Shown: positions 1 to 6,494 of the stretch, piece by piece
Layout: every line of letters starts with the position of its first letter
How positions within the stretch are numbered: the stretch's first letter is position 1
NCBI GenBank assembly: GCA_003645845.1
Contig: QNCV01000070.1
Span: forward strand, 1-9,856
Length of the DNA: 9,856 bases
Direction: 5' to 3'
Origin: Fidelibacterota bacterium
GTDB taxonomy: Bacteria > Fidelibacterota > UBA2242
Made by a program: the position numbers and the translations under genes
Notes under the pieces: generated by a model
Database searches by the model: none
Seen by the model: the letters and a program-made list of their open reading frames with translations, nothing else
Told to the model about the DNA's origin: nothing

Positions 1-302
1 AGGTAAGAATTATCGATGGATTTACTCTCTTCGATTTCATTCAGAAGAGTGAGATTTGATTTAAACCAGTTTTCGATATAATAATTAAGCAGGTTGTTGA
101 GAATAATTGAGCTGGCGGTTGAATTTCTGATCGTGTTGGCAAGGGTCTGCGATATGTGGGTCATGTTATCGATGACGGTTTTACGGCGGCTGAAATAATC
201 AAAAACGGCGGATACGCTCAGAATCAGAAAAAGCAGGATAAATACCAGGACAAGCGTCTTGGTTGAGATCGTATTCTTATAACGTGTCAGCTGTTTTCGC
301 AA
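1..302 (-). CDS. Membrane-anchored sensor-like protein, N-terminal fragment (possible histidine kinase)
   Basis: This is the first 100 codons of a protein that continues beyond the left edge. What is visible is a short basic N-terminus (residues 1-15, rich in K/R), one strong transmembrane helix (about 16-37, with LVLVFILLFLIL), a basic stop after it (SRRK), and then a polar, mainly helical stretch (VIDNMTHISQTLANTI and onward) that looks like the start of an extracytoplasmic or linker sensor region. No kinase, HAMP or PAS motif lies inside the window, so sensor kinase is a guess from the topology; a chemoreceptor-like or other single-pass protein is possible. I chose the TTG at 302 because GAGGA sits six to seven bases upstream and a promoter candidate (352-380) would start transcription near 345. 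The frame is open upstream, so a GTG at 350 is an alternative start giving 16 extra residues, but it lacks a well-spaced ribosome site. Confidence 0.55.
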   Translation of the reverse strand, partial: MRKQLTRYKNTISTKTLVLVFILLFLILSVSAVFDYFSRRKTVIDNMTHISQTLANTIRNSTASSIILNNLLNYYIENWFKSNLTLLNEIEESKSIDNSY

Positions 303-351
303 GTGTTTCCTCGTATTATCAACCGGTTTAAATTTAGAGGAGAGCGTCACA

Positions 352-380
352 ATATTAAAGGTAAATCTCCATAAAAGCAA
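352..380 (-). promoter_or_regulatory. Candidate sigma70-type promoter for the left-edge gene
   Basis: On the minus strand TTGCTT (380-375) is followed after 17 bases by TAATAT (357-352). It overlaps the T-rich tail of the preceding terminator, so a new transcript could begin just after the upstream operon stops. The expected start near 345 lies downstream of the GTG at 350, which favours the TTG start at 302. The -10 box is a moderate match only. Confidence 0.35.
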
Positions 381-412
381 AACCGGATAGCGAGGAGAAG
401 CAGGCTATCCGG
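371..412 (-). terminator. Rho-independent terminator of the ABC/permease operon
   Basis: A perfect 9-bp inverted repeat, CCGGATAGC (383-391) and GCTATCCGG (404-412), encloses a 12-base loop. Read on the minus strand, the stem is followed at once by TTTTGCTTTT (382-373). The hairpin lies 34 bases after the stop codon of the last operon gene (stop at 446). The GC-rich stem with a T-tract on this strand only makes it a convincing intrinsic terminator for the minus-strand operon. Confidence 0.85.
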
Positions 413-445
413 ACAAGTCGCAAAAGGAGACTTTTTCTGCTAAAT

Positions 446-1687
446 TCAGTCCCAGGGCTCGGGTTGGATCAATAGAACAGCCAGCGCTCCGTAAATTCCC
501 GAAAGGGCAACAATCAGTAAATCAAACCAGTTCTCTTTCAGGTTTTCTTTATAGACCGTTTTTTTAATAATGATTGTAGCGCCCAAGGCGATCAGAATAC
601 CAATCAGAGCAATCCAGCCGTTATAATGCAGGTTGAATAAGATGTAATCGGTGTTTTTATTTTGTCGTTCGACCTGGAAAGGAAAAAGGGCGGCCGCAAT
701 TTTACTGCGGGTCCATTTGCTTTTCGGTGTCCAATGAGCCGTGAATATGTCAATGGTATTATAGTTAATATCTGTGACGACACAGGTCTTTTTATGGTCG
801 TTTGAATATTTAATAGTGCGGTAAATCGGGTCAACGAAAAACAGGAGATCCATGGTGTCGGCATCGTAACCATCTGCCGGCAGCCGAATCAATTGATAAT
901 TGTTATAGGTGATAAGATATACCTCATTGGATTGTGTTATGAGTAAACCGTAAAACTCACGCCGGGGATTTTCCTTGATGGTGATATGACGGATATTCAA
1001 ATCAGTCGGAATATCGGTTTTTACACAAAAGGGTTGGCCCTTGACTTTTTTGAGATGAAAGACATGGTTGGCCTGGTCGATCACGAAATAACCCTCATCA
1101 AAAGCCTTTCGTGTGGTGGGATTGCCGGCAATGTATTTGGCAGGGAACTGAAAACCCTGATCCGTCAGAGCGCTGTTAAATATATCCGACAGGGAGTCAA
1201 CGGTACTATTGGTGCGGGCGTCCAGGAATTCGATCTTATTGTCAATACGGAACAGTTCAGCGGGCATTTCAAGATGGACAAAGTCGGATTGCGATTCAAA
1301 CAGAGGGTTGAGCTGGATCATCGGAGTGTGAAAATAGACGCTTCTGATTCGCGTGAACTGCGAGTTTTTCCTTATGCTGGAGATACTGACCGGAAAGTCA
1401 TCGATTGAGTCCGGCAGAACTCCCCATTTATCCAGGTTATAGTAGTAATTAAAAGGCAACAGGGCTTCATAATCTTTGCGGCTGTAGGTATTTCCCTGCT
1501 TGTCCCAGTATTCGGTGTTACCATTGATTGTTTTGGTAAACAGGAAGTCCTTGATGATGGGGCTGTAATAAATCTGGGGAGGACGGTTGGGTTTATCAAA
1601 AACCATCCAGTAAAGATTGGGCAGAAAGATAGAGAGTGATATAGTTGCAAGAATTACAATTGCATAGCGTGATAATTTTGCATTCAT
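446..1687 (-). CDS. DUF4857-like membrane protein, third gene of an ABC-exporter operon
   Basis: This 413-residue protein has one N-terminal transmembrane helix (about 8-28), a large extracytoplasmic region (about 30-355) rich in short beta strands and aromatic residues, and two C-terminal helices (about 356-374 and 388-407) before a short acidic tail. The segment YYSPIIKDFLF (40-50), followed by an LLPFNYYYNL...LPDSI stretch (76-95), matches my memory of DUF4857 proteins of Bacteroidota, which sit beside an ABC ATPase and permease; this assignment is from recall, not a search. Its role is unknown. The repeated strand pattern in residues 200-310 could be a partial beta-propeller or similar fold working with the exporter outside the membrane. 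Its ATG (1687-1685) overlaps the permease stop codon (1686-1684), and AGGAAG lies just upstream inside the permease end, so translational coupling is likely. The terminator at 371-412 closes the operon. Confidence 0.75.
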   Translation of the reverse strand: MNAKLSRYAIVILATISLSIFLPNLYWMVFDKPNRPPQIYYSPIIKDFLFTKTINGNTEYWDKQGNTYSRKDYEALLPFNYYYNLDKWGVLPDSIDDFPVSISSIRKNSQFTRIRSVYFHTPMIQLNPLFESQSDFVHLEMPAELFRIDNKIEFLDARTNSTVDSLSDIFNSALTDQGFQFPAKYIAGNPTTRKAFDEGYFVIDQANHVFHLKKVKGQPFCVKTDIPTDLNIRHITIKENPRREFYGLLITQSNEVYLITYNNYQLIRLPADGYDADTMDLLFFVDPIYRTIKYSNDHKKTCVVTDINYNTIDIFTAHWTPKSKWTRSKIAAALFPFQVERQNKNTDYILFNLHYNGWIALIGILIALGATIIIKKTVYKENLKENWFDLLIVALSGIYGALAVLLIQPEPWD

Positions 1688-2355
1688 TTGACGCTTCCTT
1701 TCCGTAAACGATAACCCGGGAACAGAATTACAACCCCGAACAGAAGTGAGACGAGGAAATAGGCTGTTAAGGAATACTGGTATTCCAAATAGCCGTGTTC
1801 CAGAAAAAGACTCTGAATAAAGGGAATGAAAAAGAGCGCATAAAGAATCCGATATTTCCAGGAAGGATCAAGCACAATGGCAGAAGTTGCCAGATAGACA
1901 GTGATACTGGCCAGCAACCACGGAAGAACCGTTATCAGAGAGCTGTAGGTGACTTCAGCCGGAAAGTAATTGGAGCCAATAATTGCCAGTCCAACCAGCA
2001 AAATCACAGCGACAAGTAAGACAATTAAAAGGCCAATGCCGGACATTAAAAGAATGGATTTGGTTTCACTATAGGGTAAATGAAATGTTAACCGGTAGCG
2101 CTTCTTGACCATTTCCGGGGTAAACTGGGCAATTGCCAGTATCACAGCAATGAATGCCGGGATGAATTTTAAAATAGAGTAATACAGAACTTTGCGCTGA
2201 ATAAAGTATATCCAGACATTAATCGGATCATTCATTTTGAAATACTGCCGCAAATTCAAACCGATATAGGTCAGAAATCCAAGGGCTAGCAGAACGGCGC
2301 CAAAAACCACCCAGCGGATTTTCAGCCATTCTTTAAAAAATATCGCTTTTATCAT
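1684..2355 (-). CDS. ABC transporter permease, six-helix (ABC-2-like) integral membrane subunit
   Basis: This 223-residue, very hydrophobic protein has about six membrane helices (near 15-33, 58-78, 102-126, 137-161, 169-184 and 195-213). It begins with the amphipathic MIKAIFFKEWLKIRW, the short helix typical of ABC-2-type permeases that lies along the membrane before the first helix. The loop RLTFHLPYSETKSI (89-101) between helices 2 and 3 resembles the HLPxSE-type loop seen in exporter permeases that may contact the ATPase. Length and topology fit half of an exporter, presumably acting as a dimer with the ATPase encoded just upstream. The gene starts 11 bases after the ATPase stop, and its ribosome site AGGAG (2368-2364) overlaps that stop codon, so the two are co-translated. 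The substrate cannot be read from the sequence. Confidence 0.82.
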   Translation of the reverse strand: MIKAIFFKEWLKIRWVVFGAVLLALGFLTYIGLNLRQYFKMNDPINVWIYFIQRKVLYYSILKFIPAFIAVILAIAQFTPEMVKKRYRLTFHLPYSETKSILLMSGIGLLIVLLVAVILLVGLAIIGSNYFPAEVTYSSLITVLPWLLASITVYLATSAIVLDPSWKYRILYALFFIPFIQSLFLEHGYLEYQYSLTAYFLVSLLFGVVILFPGYRLRKGSVK

Positions 2356-2366
2356 TTTGCTTGCTC

Positions 2367-3254
2367 CTAATATTTTCCTGTTAAGCCGATGAAAGCATGT
2401 TCCAGATTCATGGAGATTTCGTGAAAATCGGCAAAGGAAATTCCCCTGTTTTCCAGATATTGTTTGACCTCTTTCTCGCCTTTAAATGAATAAACCGTAT
2501 AGTGGTTTTTAATGTTTTCCCAGTTAGCAACGGTATCATCGATTGTCAGATCCGGCAGACGTCCTTCAACATCAAAATGATACTGATGGAAAGTCGCCAG
2601 GAATTCGCTGATTGGCATCTGCAACAGAATTTTCTGACGTCCCATAATAATGGCATCATCGATAATCTGTTCAAGATCCTGGATAATATGGGAGGTCATA
2701 AAAACGGTTTTGTTGTTTTCGCGAACATAATCAATCAGGTAATCGATAAACAACATCCGGTAGCCCGCATCCAGACCCATGGAATAATCATCGAGAATCA
2801 TCAATTCCGGGTCCTGCGCCATGATGAGTCCAAGAGCGACCTGGGAGCGTTGCCCGCAGGACATGTTGGATATTTTATGATCATAGCTGACACCGAGACG
2901 ATCGATCAAACCAAAGTATAGATCTCTTCTCCAGTTGGAGAAAAAGCGGCTGTAAAACCTTTCAATTTGTGCTACGGTCATGAATTCATAACAGACATGC
3001 CCCTCAAACAGAAGCCCGATCCGGGCGCGGGTCAGGGGGCTCAGATTGTGAGATTCTTCTCCCAGGACATAACAATTACCGCTTGTCGGTCTCAGGAAAC
3101 CCATCAGAATATTGATTGTGGTGGTCTTACCCATTCCGTTCTTTCCGAGGATGCCGAAAATCTTGCCTTTCTGAACGGAAAAATTGAGATCCCTGTAGAT
3201 CAGCTTGTTGCCGTAGCTGTGTGTCAGATTCACACATTCAATCACATTTTCCAT
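2367..3254 (-). CDS. ABC transporter ATP-binding protein with non-canonical motifs
   Basis: This 295-residue nucleotide-binding subunit is the first gene of a three-gene minus-strand operon and should power the permease encoded next. Walker A is GKNGMGKT (37-44). The Q-loop position carries Glu (LLFEGH, E84). The signature is MSCGQR (131-136) instead of LSGGQ. Walker B is LMILDD (151-156), with Asp156 where most family members have the catalytic Glu, followed by D-loop SMGLD (158-162). The H-loop His is H189 (TSHIIQDLEQ). Residues 210-295 form a C-terminal extension typical of drug- or antibiotic-export type ATPases (CcmA/NatA-like group). The LDDYSMGLD version recurs, from memory, in Bacteroidota relatives, so it may be a subfamily trait rather than decay. 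The ribosome site upstream of the ATG is weak (GAGAG). The ABC ATPase call is firm; the transported substrate is unknown. Confidence 0.92.
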   Translation of the reverse strand: MENVIECVNLTHSYGNKLIYRDLNFSVQKGKIFGILGKNGMGKTTTINILMGFLRPTSGNCYVLGEESHNLSPLTRARIGLLFEGHVCYEFMTVAQIERFYSRFFSNWRRDLYFGLIDRLGVSYDHKISNMSCGQRSQVALGLIMAQDPELMILDDYSMGLDAGYRMLFIDYLIDYVRENNKTVFMTSHIIQDLEQIIDDAIIMGRQKILLQMPISEFLATFHQYHFDVEGRLPDLTIDDTVANWENIKNHYTVYSFKGEKEVKQYLENRGISFADFHEISMNLEHAFIGLTGKY

Positions 3255-3302
3255 ATTAACTCTCGATTTCGTTTGTCGTTTAGTGTTTTCAACAATCTAC
3301 CT

Positions 3303-3344
3303 TCTGCAATCGGGCAAAAGCAGTGCCATGCCGGATATTGCAGA
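3303..3344. repeat. Long imperfect hairpin in the 5' leader of the ABC operon
   Basis: TCTGCAAT (3303-3310) and ATTGCAGA (3337-3344) are perfect 8-base inverted copies. Inside them GGCA (3313-3316) pairs with TGCC (3329-3332), giving an outer stem of 8 pairs, a small internal loop and an inner stem around a 12-base loop. No T-tract follows on either strand, so it is not an intrinsic terminator. It starts about 49 bases upstream of the ABC ATPase start codon. Confidence 0.5.
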
Positions 3345-3421
3345 TTAGATAGCGCTCCGTTTGTAAAGAGTGCCGGTGCGGTAATTTACGATTATTTCGC
3401 AGAAAAACTCCGGGAAATATT

Positions 3422-3454
3422 AACATTATTGTCGAGTGATACGACAAAAATGTT
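3422..3454. promoter_or_regulatory. 33-base interrupted palindrome, possible operator or leader hairpin
   Basis: AACATT (3422-3427), A, TTGTCG (3429-3434), a 7-base centre (3435-3441), CGACAA (3442-3447), A, AATGTT (3449-3454). The two 13-base arms pair at 12 of 13 positions, with one A/A mismatch. It lies 140 bases before the peptidase start and 167 bases before the ABC start, well placed to bind a dimeric regulator for one or both units. No T-tract follows, so terminator function is unlikely. Confidence 0.5.
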
Positions 3455-3520
3455 GTTAAAAAACAAAATAGCCTCCGATTGATTCAAAAAATCTCGTTAG
3501 AAAAGGTTTTACCTGTGGGT

Positions 3521-3548
3521 TTGGCATAGTGCTTGAATCCATTAACAA
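3521..3548 (+). promoter_or_regulatory. Candidate promoter for the M16 peptidase gene (sigma70-like or -24/-12-like)
   Basis: TTGGCA (3521-3526) followed after 16 bases by TAACAA (3543-3548) makes a weak -35/-10 pair. The same bases can be read as a sigma54-type element: TGGCA (3522-3526) and TTGAA (3533-3537), with the GG placed correctly but GA where the usual -12 GC is expected. Either reading gives a leader of roughly 40-60 bases. The two cannot be told apart from sequence alone. Confidence 0.3.
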
Positions 3549-3594
3549 AATGAGCAATGTTTTATCCAATTCGATAACTTAGGAAAATCGCCGA

Positions 3595-6414
3595 ATGAAT
3601 TTGAAAAGATGTTTGCTGTCCGCATTGTTACTGACGGGTTTGCTCTCGCTGCAGCTTTTTGGACTTGATGATTCGAAAGTTGAAGAACATGCTCTCGACA
3701 ACGGATTGCGTGTCATTACCTATGAAATGCACACAGCCCCGATTATCTATTCAAGACTCACTTATAACATCGGCTCGAAATACGAGCCTTACAACCAAAC
3801 CGGCATTTCCCATATTGTCGAACACATGATGTTCAAAGGTACTAAGCGTTTTCCCAAGGGTGCGATTGCCGAATTGATTTCGGCAAATGGGGGGATTTTC
3901 AATGCCTTCACTGCCAATGATATCACGGTGTATTACGAGTTGCTTCCCAAAAACAAAATTGATCTGGCGTTCGACATTGAATCCCAGCGAATGTCTAAAT
4001 GTGCCTTCGACCCGAAGGAATTTGAGTCGGAAATTAAGGTCATCATGGAAGAACGCAAGCAGCGCACGGAAAATCAGGCTGCCGGGAAAAGGCGGGAAGA
4101 ACTCAATACGTTGCTGTATAAAAATCATCCTTATCGCAATCCGGTAATCGGCTGGATGGAGGATATCAAAAATATTACCAGGGATCAGGCCTATGCTCAT
4201 TACCGGAAATACTACACGCCCAATAACGCCACTCTGGTGCTCACCGGCGATTTTGATACCGCTGAAATTATGAGGAAGGTGGAAAAGTATTTTGGTAAAA
4301 TTCCCAGTGGACCGGCACTGGCGGAACCCCGCTTTTTCGATGTTCCCCAGGAAGGCAAAAAGGCGCTTGAATTCAGGCACCCGGATATTTTAAACGAAAG
4401 CATCTCTATGTACTTTGCGGCGCCGACCCGTTTTCAGGAAGACGGTGCTGCCCTCTATGTGCTGGGCAATATTCTGTGTTCCCGCAGCGCTACTTCGCGT
4501 CTGAACAAACGTCTGGTTCGCAAAGAGAAACTGTGTAAATCCACCGGAGGCGGTCTGGGCTTCAGTAAAGACCCCCGGCCGTTTTCGATATCGGCGAACC
4601 TGCTGCCCGATGCCGATATTGCTGAAGTGGAAGCGATTATCTGGGAGGAAATCGACAGTCTGAAGCACTACCCGGTGAGTGATTACGATTTGCAGAAAAT
4701 TAAAAACAGACTGGCATTCAGAGATTTGACCGATGATCGATATATCAGTGAAATTGGCGATCGGATAGGGACCTATGATAATTATGTCGGCTGGCAGAAG
4801 ATTAACCGGTGGGATGACATGGTTGCCGCGGTTAGCAAGGACGACATCATGCGGGTTGCCAATAAGTATTTTGATGAAGATAATTTGGTGGTTTGTTATT
4901 CGAAACCGGATTCGACTGTTGCCGTAAAAGACAGTGAAATCAGTGCTGCCGGTGATGATGATACGGAACCCGATGACCATCCGGATGGAAATGTAACCGA
5001 GTCTGAAATTACCGTGGATGATGAGCATTCATCCAAACCGGGATTTTTGAGTAAATTATTCGGGAATCAAGATGATGTTCATGATGTTTATAAACCGCGA
5101 CTCGATGAGATACCGGCGCCCAATCCGATTGCCACTATGGTTGATTCTTTCATTCTTGATAATGGTGTGCCGGTCTATATGATTGAAAGCCATGATTTTC
5201 CAACCGTAGCGATTATGGGGTTTATCGAAACCGGTCGTCTTGTAGAAAACGAGGCTCATCCGGGTATACGTCAATATGTAAGCGCTATGCTGACGAGAGG
5301 AACCACCCGACGTAGCTATGAAGATTTACTGGAAGAACGTTCGTTTACACCGTATCAGTTTGACTTCGGACAGTCCTGGAATAATATTGTTTTTACGGGC
5401 TATTCCCTGGTAAAAGATGCCGATAAAATGCTAAAAGGCAGCTACGAAATGCTTTCGGAACCCGATTTTCCGGAAGAGGAAATGGAAAAGGTCAAACCGA
5501 GATTGATATCAAGTGCCAGAAATTTCAGGAAAACCGAAACCATGAAAGCCTTTTATACAATGTTCGAACAGGTTTTTAAGGGGCATCAATACGCATTACC
5601 CTATGCCGGCCTTGAAGAAACGTACGAAAATGTTACCCGGAAAGACCTGCTTAATTTTTATAATAAATATTTCAGTCCCGATCGCCTGAAAATGGTCGTG
5701 GTGGGAGACTTCGATAAAACCTGGATTAAAGAAAAACTGAATCAGACATATGGACAGTGGCAGCATCCTTCAGGCGATGAGGACGTGCCCTTTTCCAGGA
5801 TAAAACCCATCAGGGGTAAATATGTGTATGTTTTCAATAATCCGGAATACAAACAGTGTCGCATTGATATGGCATTCAACACCATAGAAGGTGGCATTAG
5901 GACAGATAATCGGGATTACGAGACCCTGAAACTTCTGGAATATATTCTTTGCGGCAGTTCCCTGACCTCCCGAATGGGCGTTGAGCTGCGGGACCGACAG
6001 GGTTTAAGCTACGGTATTAAGAGCACTCTGTGGATCCGGGACCACGGCGGTTACTGGAATATTCGCACAGAGTTGGACAAAGATAACGTTCAAAAGATGG
6101 TAGCGGGAATATTTGCAGAGATTAAAAAGGTTCAGGAAAATGGTGTTACCGACGATGAATTGAATAAAGCAAAGGCCCGCAAGATATCACAGCTCACTCT
6201 GCAGACCCGGACAGCTGACGACATTGGCGGAGTTATCTTCAATCAGCTCAGGAACAATCGGCCGCTGGATCATTTTGACAAACGCCGGGATGCTATAATG
6301 GCTGTTTCAAAAGAAGATGTGCAGCGGATGGCGAATAAGTATCTCGATGTGAATAATTACATCATTTCCGTGTCGGGAGATCTTTCGGAAAATGCGCTTG
6401 ATATGTTTAAATAA
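3595..6414 (+). CDS. Secreted M16-family zinc metallopeptidase with two tandem M16 modules (PqqL/FusC-like size)
   Basis: This 939-residue peptidase has a signal peptide (basic MNLKR, then a hydrophobic stretch to about residue 22), so it should act in the periplasm. The N-terminal module (about 28-435) carries the inverted zinc motif HIVEH (73-77) and the distal ligand Glu153 in VIMEERKQR, 76 residues after the last motif His as in other M16 enzymes. The C-terminal module (about 510-935) has IRQYV where HxxEH would be, so it is non-catalytic. It keeps Arg799 and Tyr806 in ELRDRQGLSYG, spaced like the substrate-binding Arg/Tyr pair of insulysin-type enzymes. An acidic, Asp/Glu-rich linker (about 437-500) joins the halves and is unusually long. 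M16 enzymes cut unfolded peptides or small proteins inside a clam-shell chamber. The ribosome site AGGA lies nine to ten bases before the ATG. A TonB-dependent receptor follows 80 bases downstream. The substrate is unknown. Confidence 0.93.
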   Translation: MNLKRCLLSALLLTGLLSLQLFGLDDSKVEEHALDNGLRVITYEMHTAPIIYSRLTYNIGSKYEPYNQTGISHIVEHMMFKGTKRFPKGAIAELISANGGIFNAFTANDITVYYELLPKNKIDLAFDIESQRMSKCAFDPKEFESEIKVIMEERKQRTENQAAGKRREELNTLLYKNHPYRNPVIGWMEDIKNITRDQAYAHYRKYYTPNNATLVLTGDFDTAEIMRKVEKYFGKIPSGPALAEPRFFDVPQEGKKALEFRHPDILNESISMYFAAPTRFQEDGAALYVLGNILCSRSATSRLNKRLVRKEKLCKSTGGGLGFSKDPRPFSISANLLPDADIAEVEAIIWEEIDSLKHYPVSDYDLQKIKNRLAFRDLTDDRYISEIGDRIGTYDNYVGWQKINRWDDMVAAVSKDDIMRVANKYFDEDNLVVCYSKPDSTVAVKDSEISAAGDDDTEPDDHPDGNVTESEITVDDEHSSKPGFLSKLFGNQDDVHDVYKPRLDEIPAPNPIATMVDSFILDNGVPVYMIESHDFPTVAIMGFIETGRLVENEAHPGIRQYVSAMLTRGTTRRSYEDLLEERSFTPYQFDFGQSWNNIVFTGYSLVKDADKMLKGSYEMLSEPDFPEEEMEKVKPRLISSARNFRKTETMKAFYTMFEQVFKGHQYALPYAGLEETYENVTRKDLLNFYNKYFSPDRLKMVVVGDFDKTWIKEKLNQTYGQWQHPSGDEDVPFSRIKPIRGKYVYVFNNPEYKQCRIDMAFNTIEGGIRTDNRDYETLKLLEYILCGSSLTSRMGVELRDRQGLSYGIKSTLWIRDHGGYWNIRTELDKDNVQKMVAGIFAEIKKVQENGVTDDELNKAKARKISQLTLQTRTADDIGGVIFNQLRNNRPLDHFDKRRDAIMAVSKEDVQRMANKYLDVNNYIISVSGDLSENALDMFK

Positions 6415-6417
6415 TGG

Positions 6418-6447
6418 TATTGATAATAGAAGAAATATCAATATATT
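6418..6447 (+). promoter_or_regulatory. Candidate promoter with embedded palindrome before the receptor gene
   Basis: TTGATA (6420-6425) followed after 16 bases by TATATT (6442-6447) gives 5 of 6 matches at each sigma70 box. The same stretch forms a perfect dyad, TATTGATA (6418-6425) and TATCAATA (6436-6443), around a 10-base centre, so a repressor bound there would cover the promoter. A smaller dyad with the same ATTGA/TCAAT half-sites follows at 6463-6478. The dyad is too AT-rich, and lacks a T-tract, to be a good terminator. Confidence 0.45.
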
Positions 6448-6494
6448 AACAAGGTATGTTCTATTGAGTGATTTCAATGTATAAAGGGAAATAA

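Larger units (their letters stand above)
3255..3594. other. Divergent intergenic region between the ABC operon and the M16 peptidase
   Basis: This 340-base stretch separates two divergently transcribed units and must hold both promoters. I found no convincing coding frame in it. It contains two inverted repeats (3303-3344 and 3422-3454, listed separately) and a candidate plus-strand promoter (3521-3548). I found no good -35/-10 pair for the ABC operon. Because both flanking genes point away from it, terminators are not expected here, so the hairpins more likely act as operators or 5' leader structures. An unrecognised small RNA is also possible. Confidence 0.6.

Noticed and set aside
986..1408. 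Plus-strand open frame of 140 codons opposite the DUF4857-like gene
   Set aside because: It lies wholly antisense to a well-supported gene with good neighbours, shows no recognisable domain, and has no ribosome site of note.
2967..3482. Plus-strand open frame of 171 codons across the ABC gene start and the intergenic region
   Set aside because: Its first half is antisense to the Walker A region of the ABC ATPase and its second half runs through the inverted repeats. The translation shows no domain.
3522..3537. A firm sigma54 (-24/-12) promoter before the peptidase
   Set aside because: The -24 half is good but the invariant GC at -12 reads GA, and a sigma70-type reading of the same bases is possible. 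Kept only as an ambiguous promoter candidate.
3751..5028. Minus-strand open frames of about 210 codons (3751-4380 and 4390-5028) inside the peptidase
   Set aside because: They mirror conserved M16 coding sequence, including the zinc-motif region, and have no own context.
6418..6443. Terminator after the peptidase gene
   Set aside because: The dyad is perfect but entirely AT-rich in its stem ends, and no T-tract follows, so premature termination there is unlikely. It fits a promoter or operator better.
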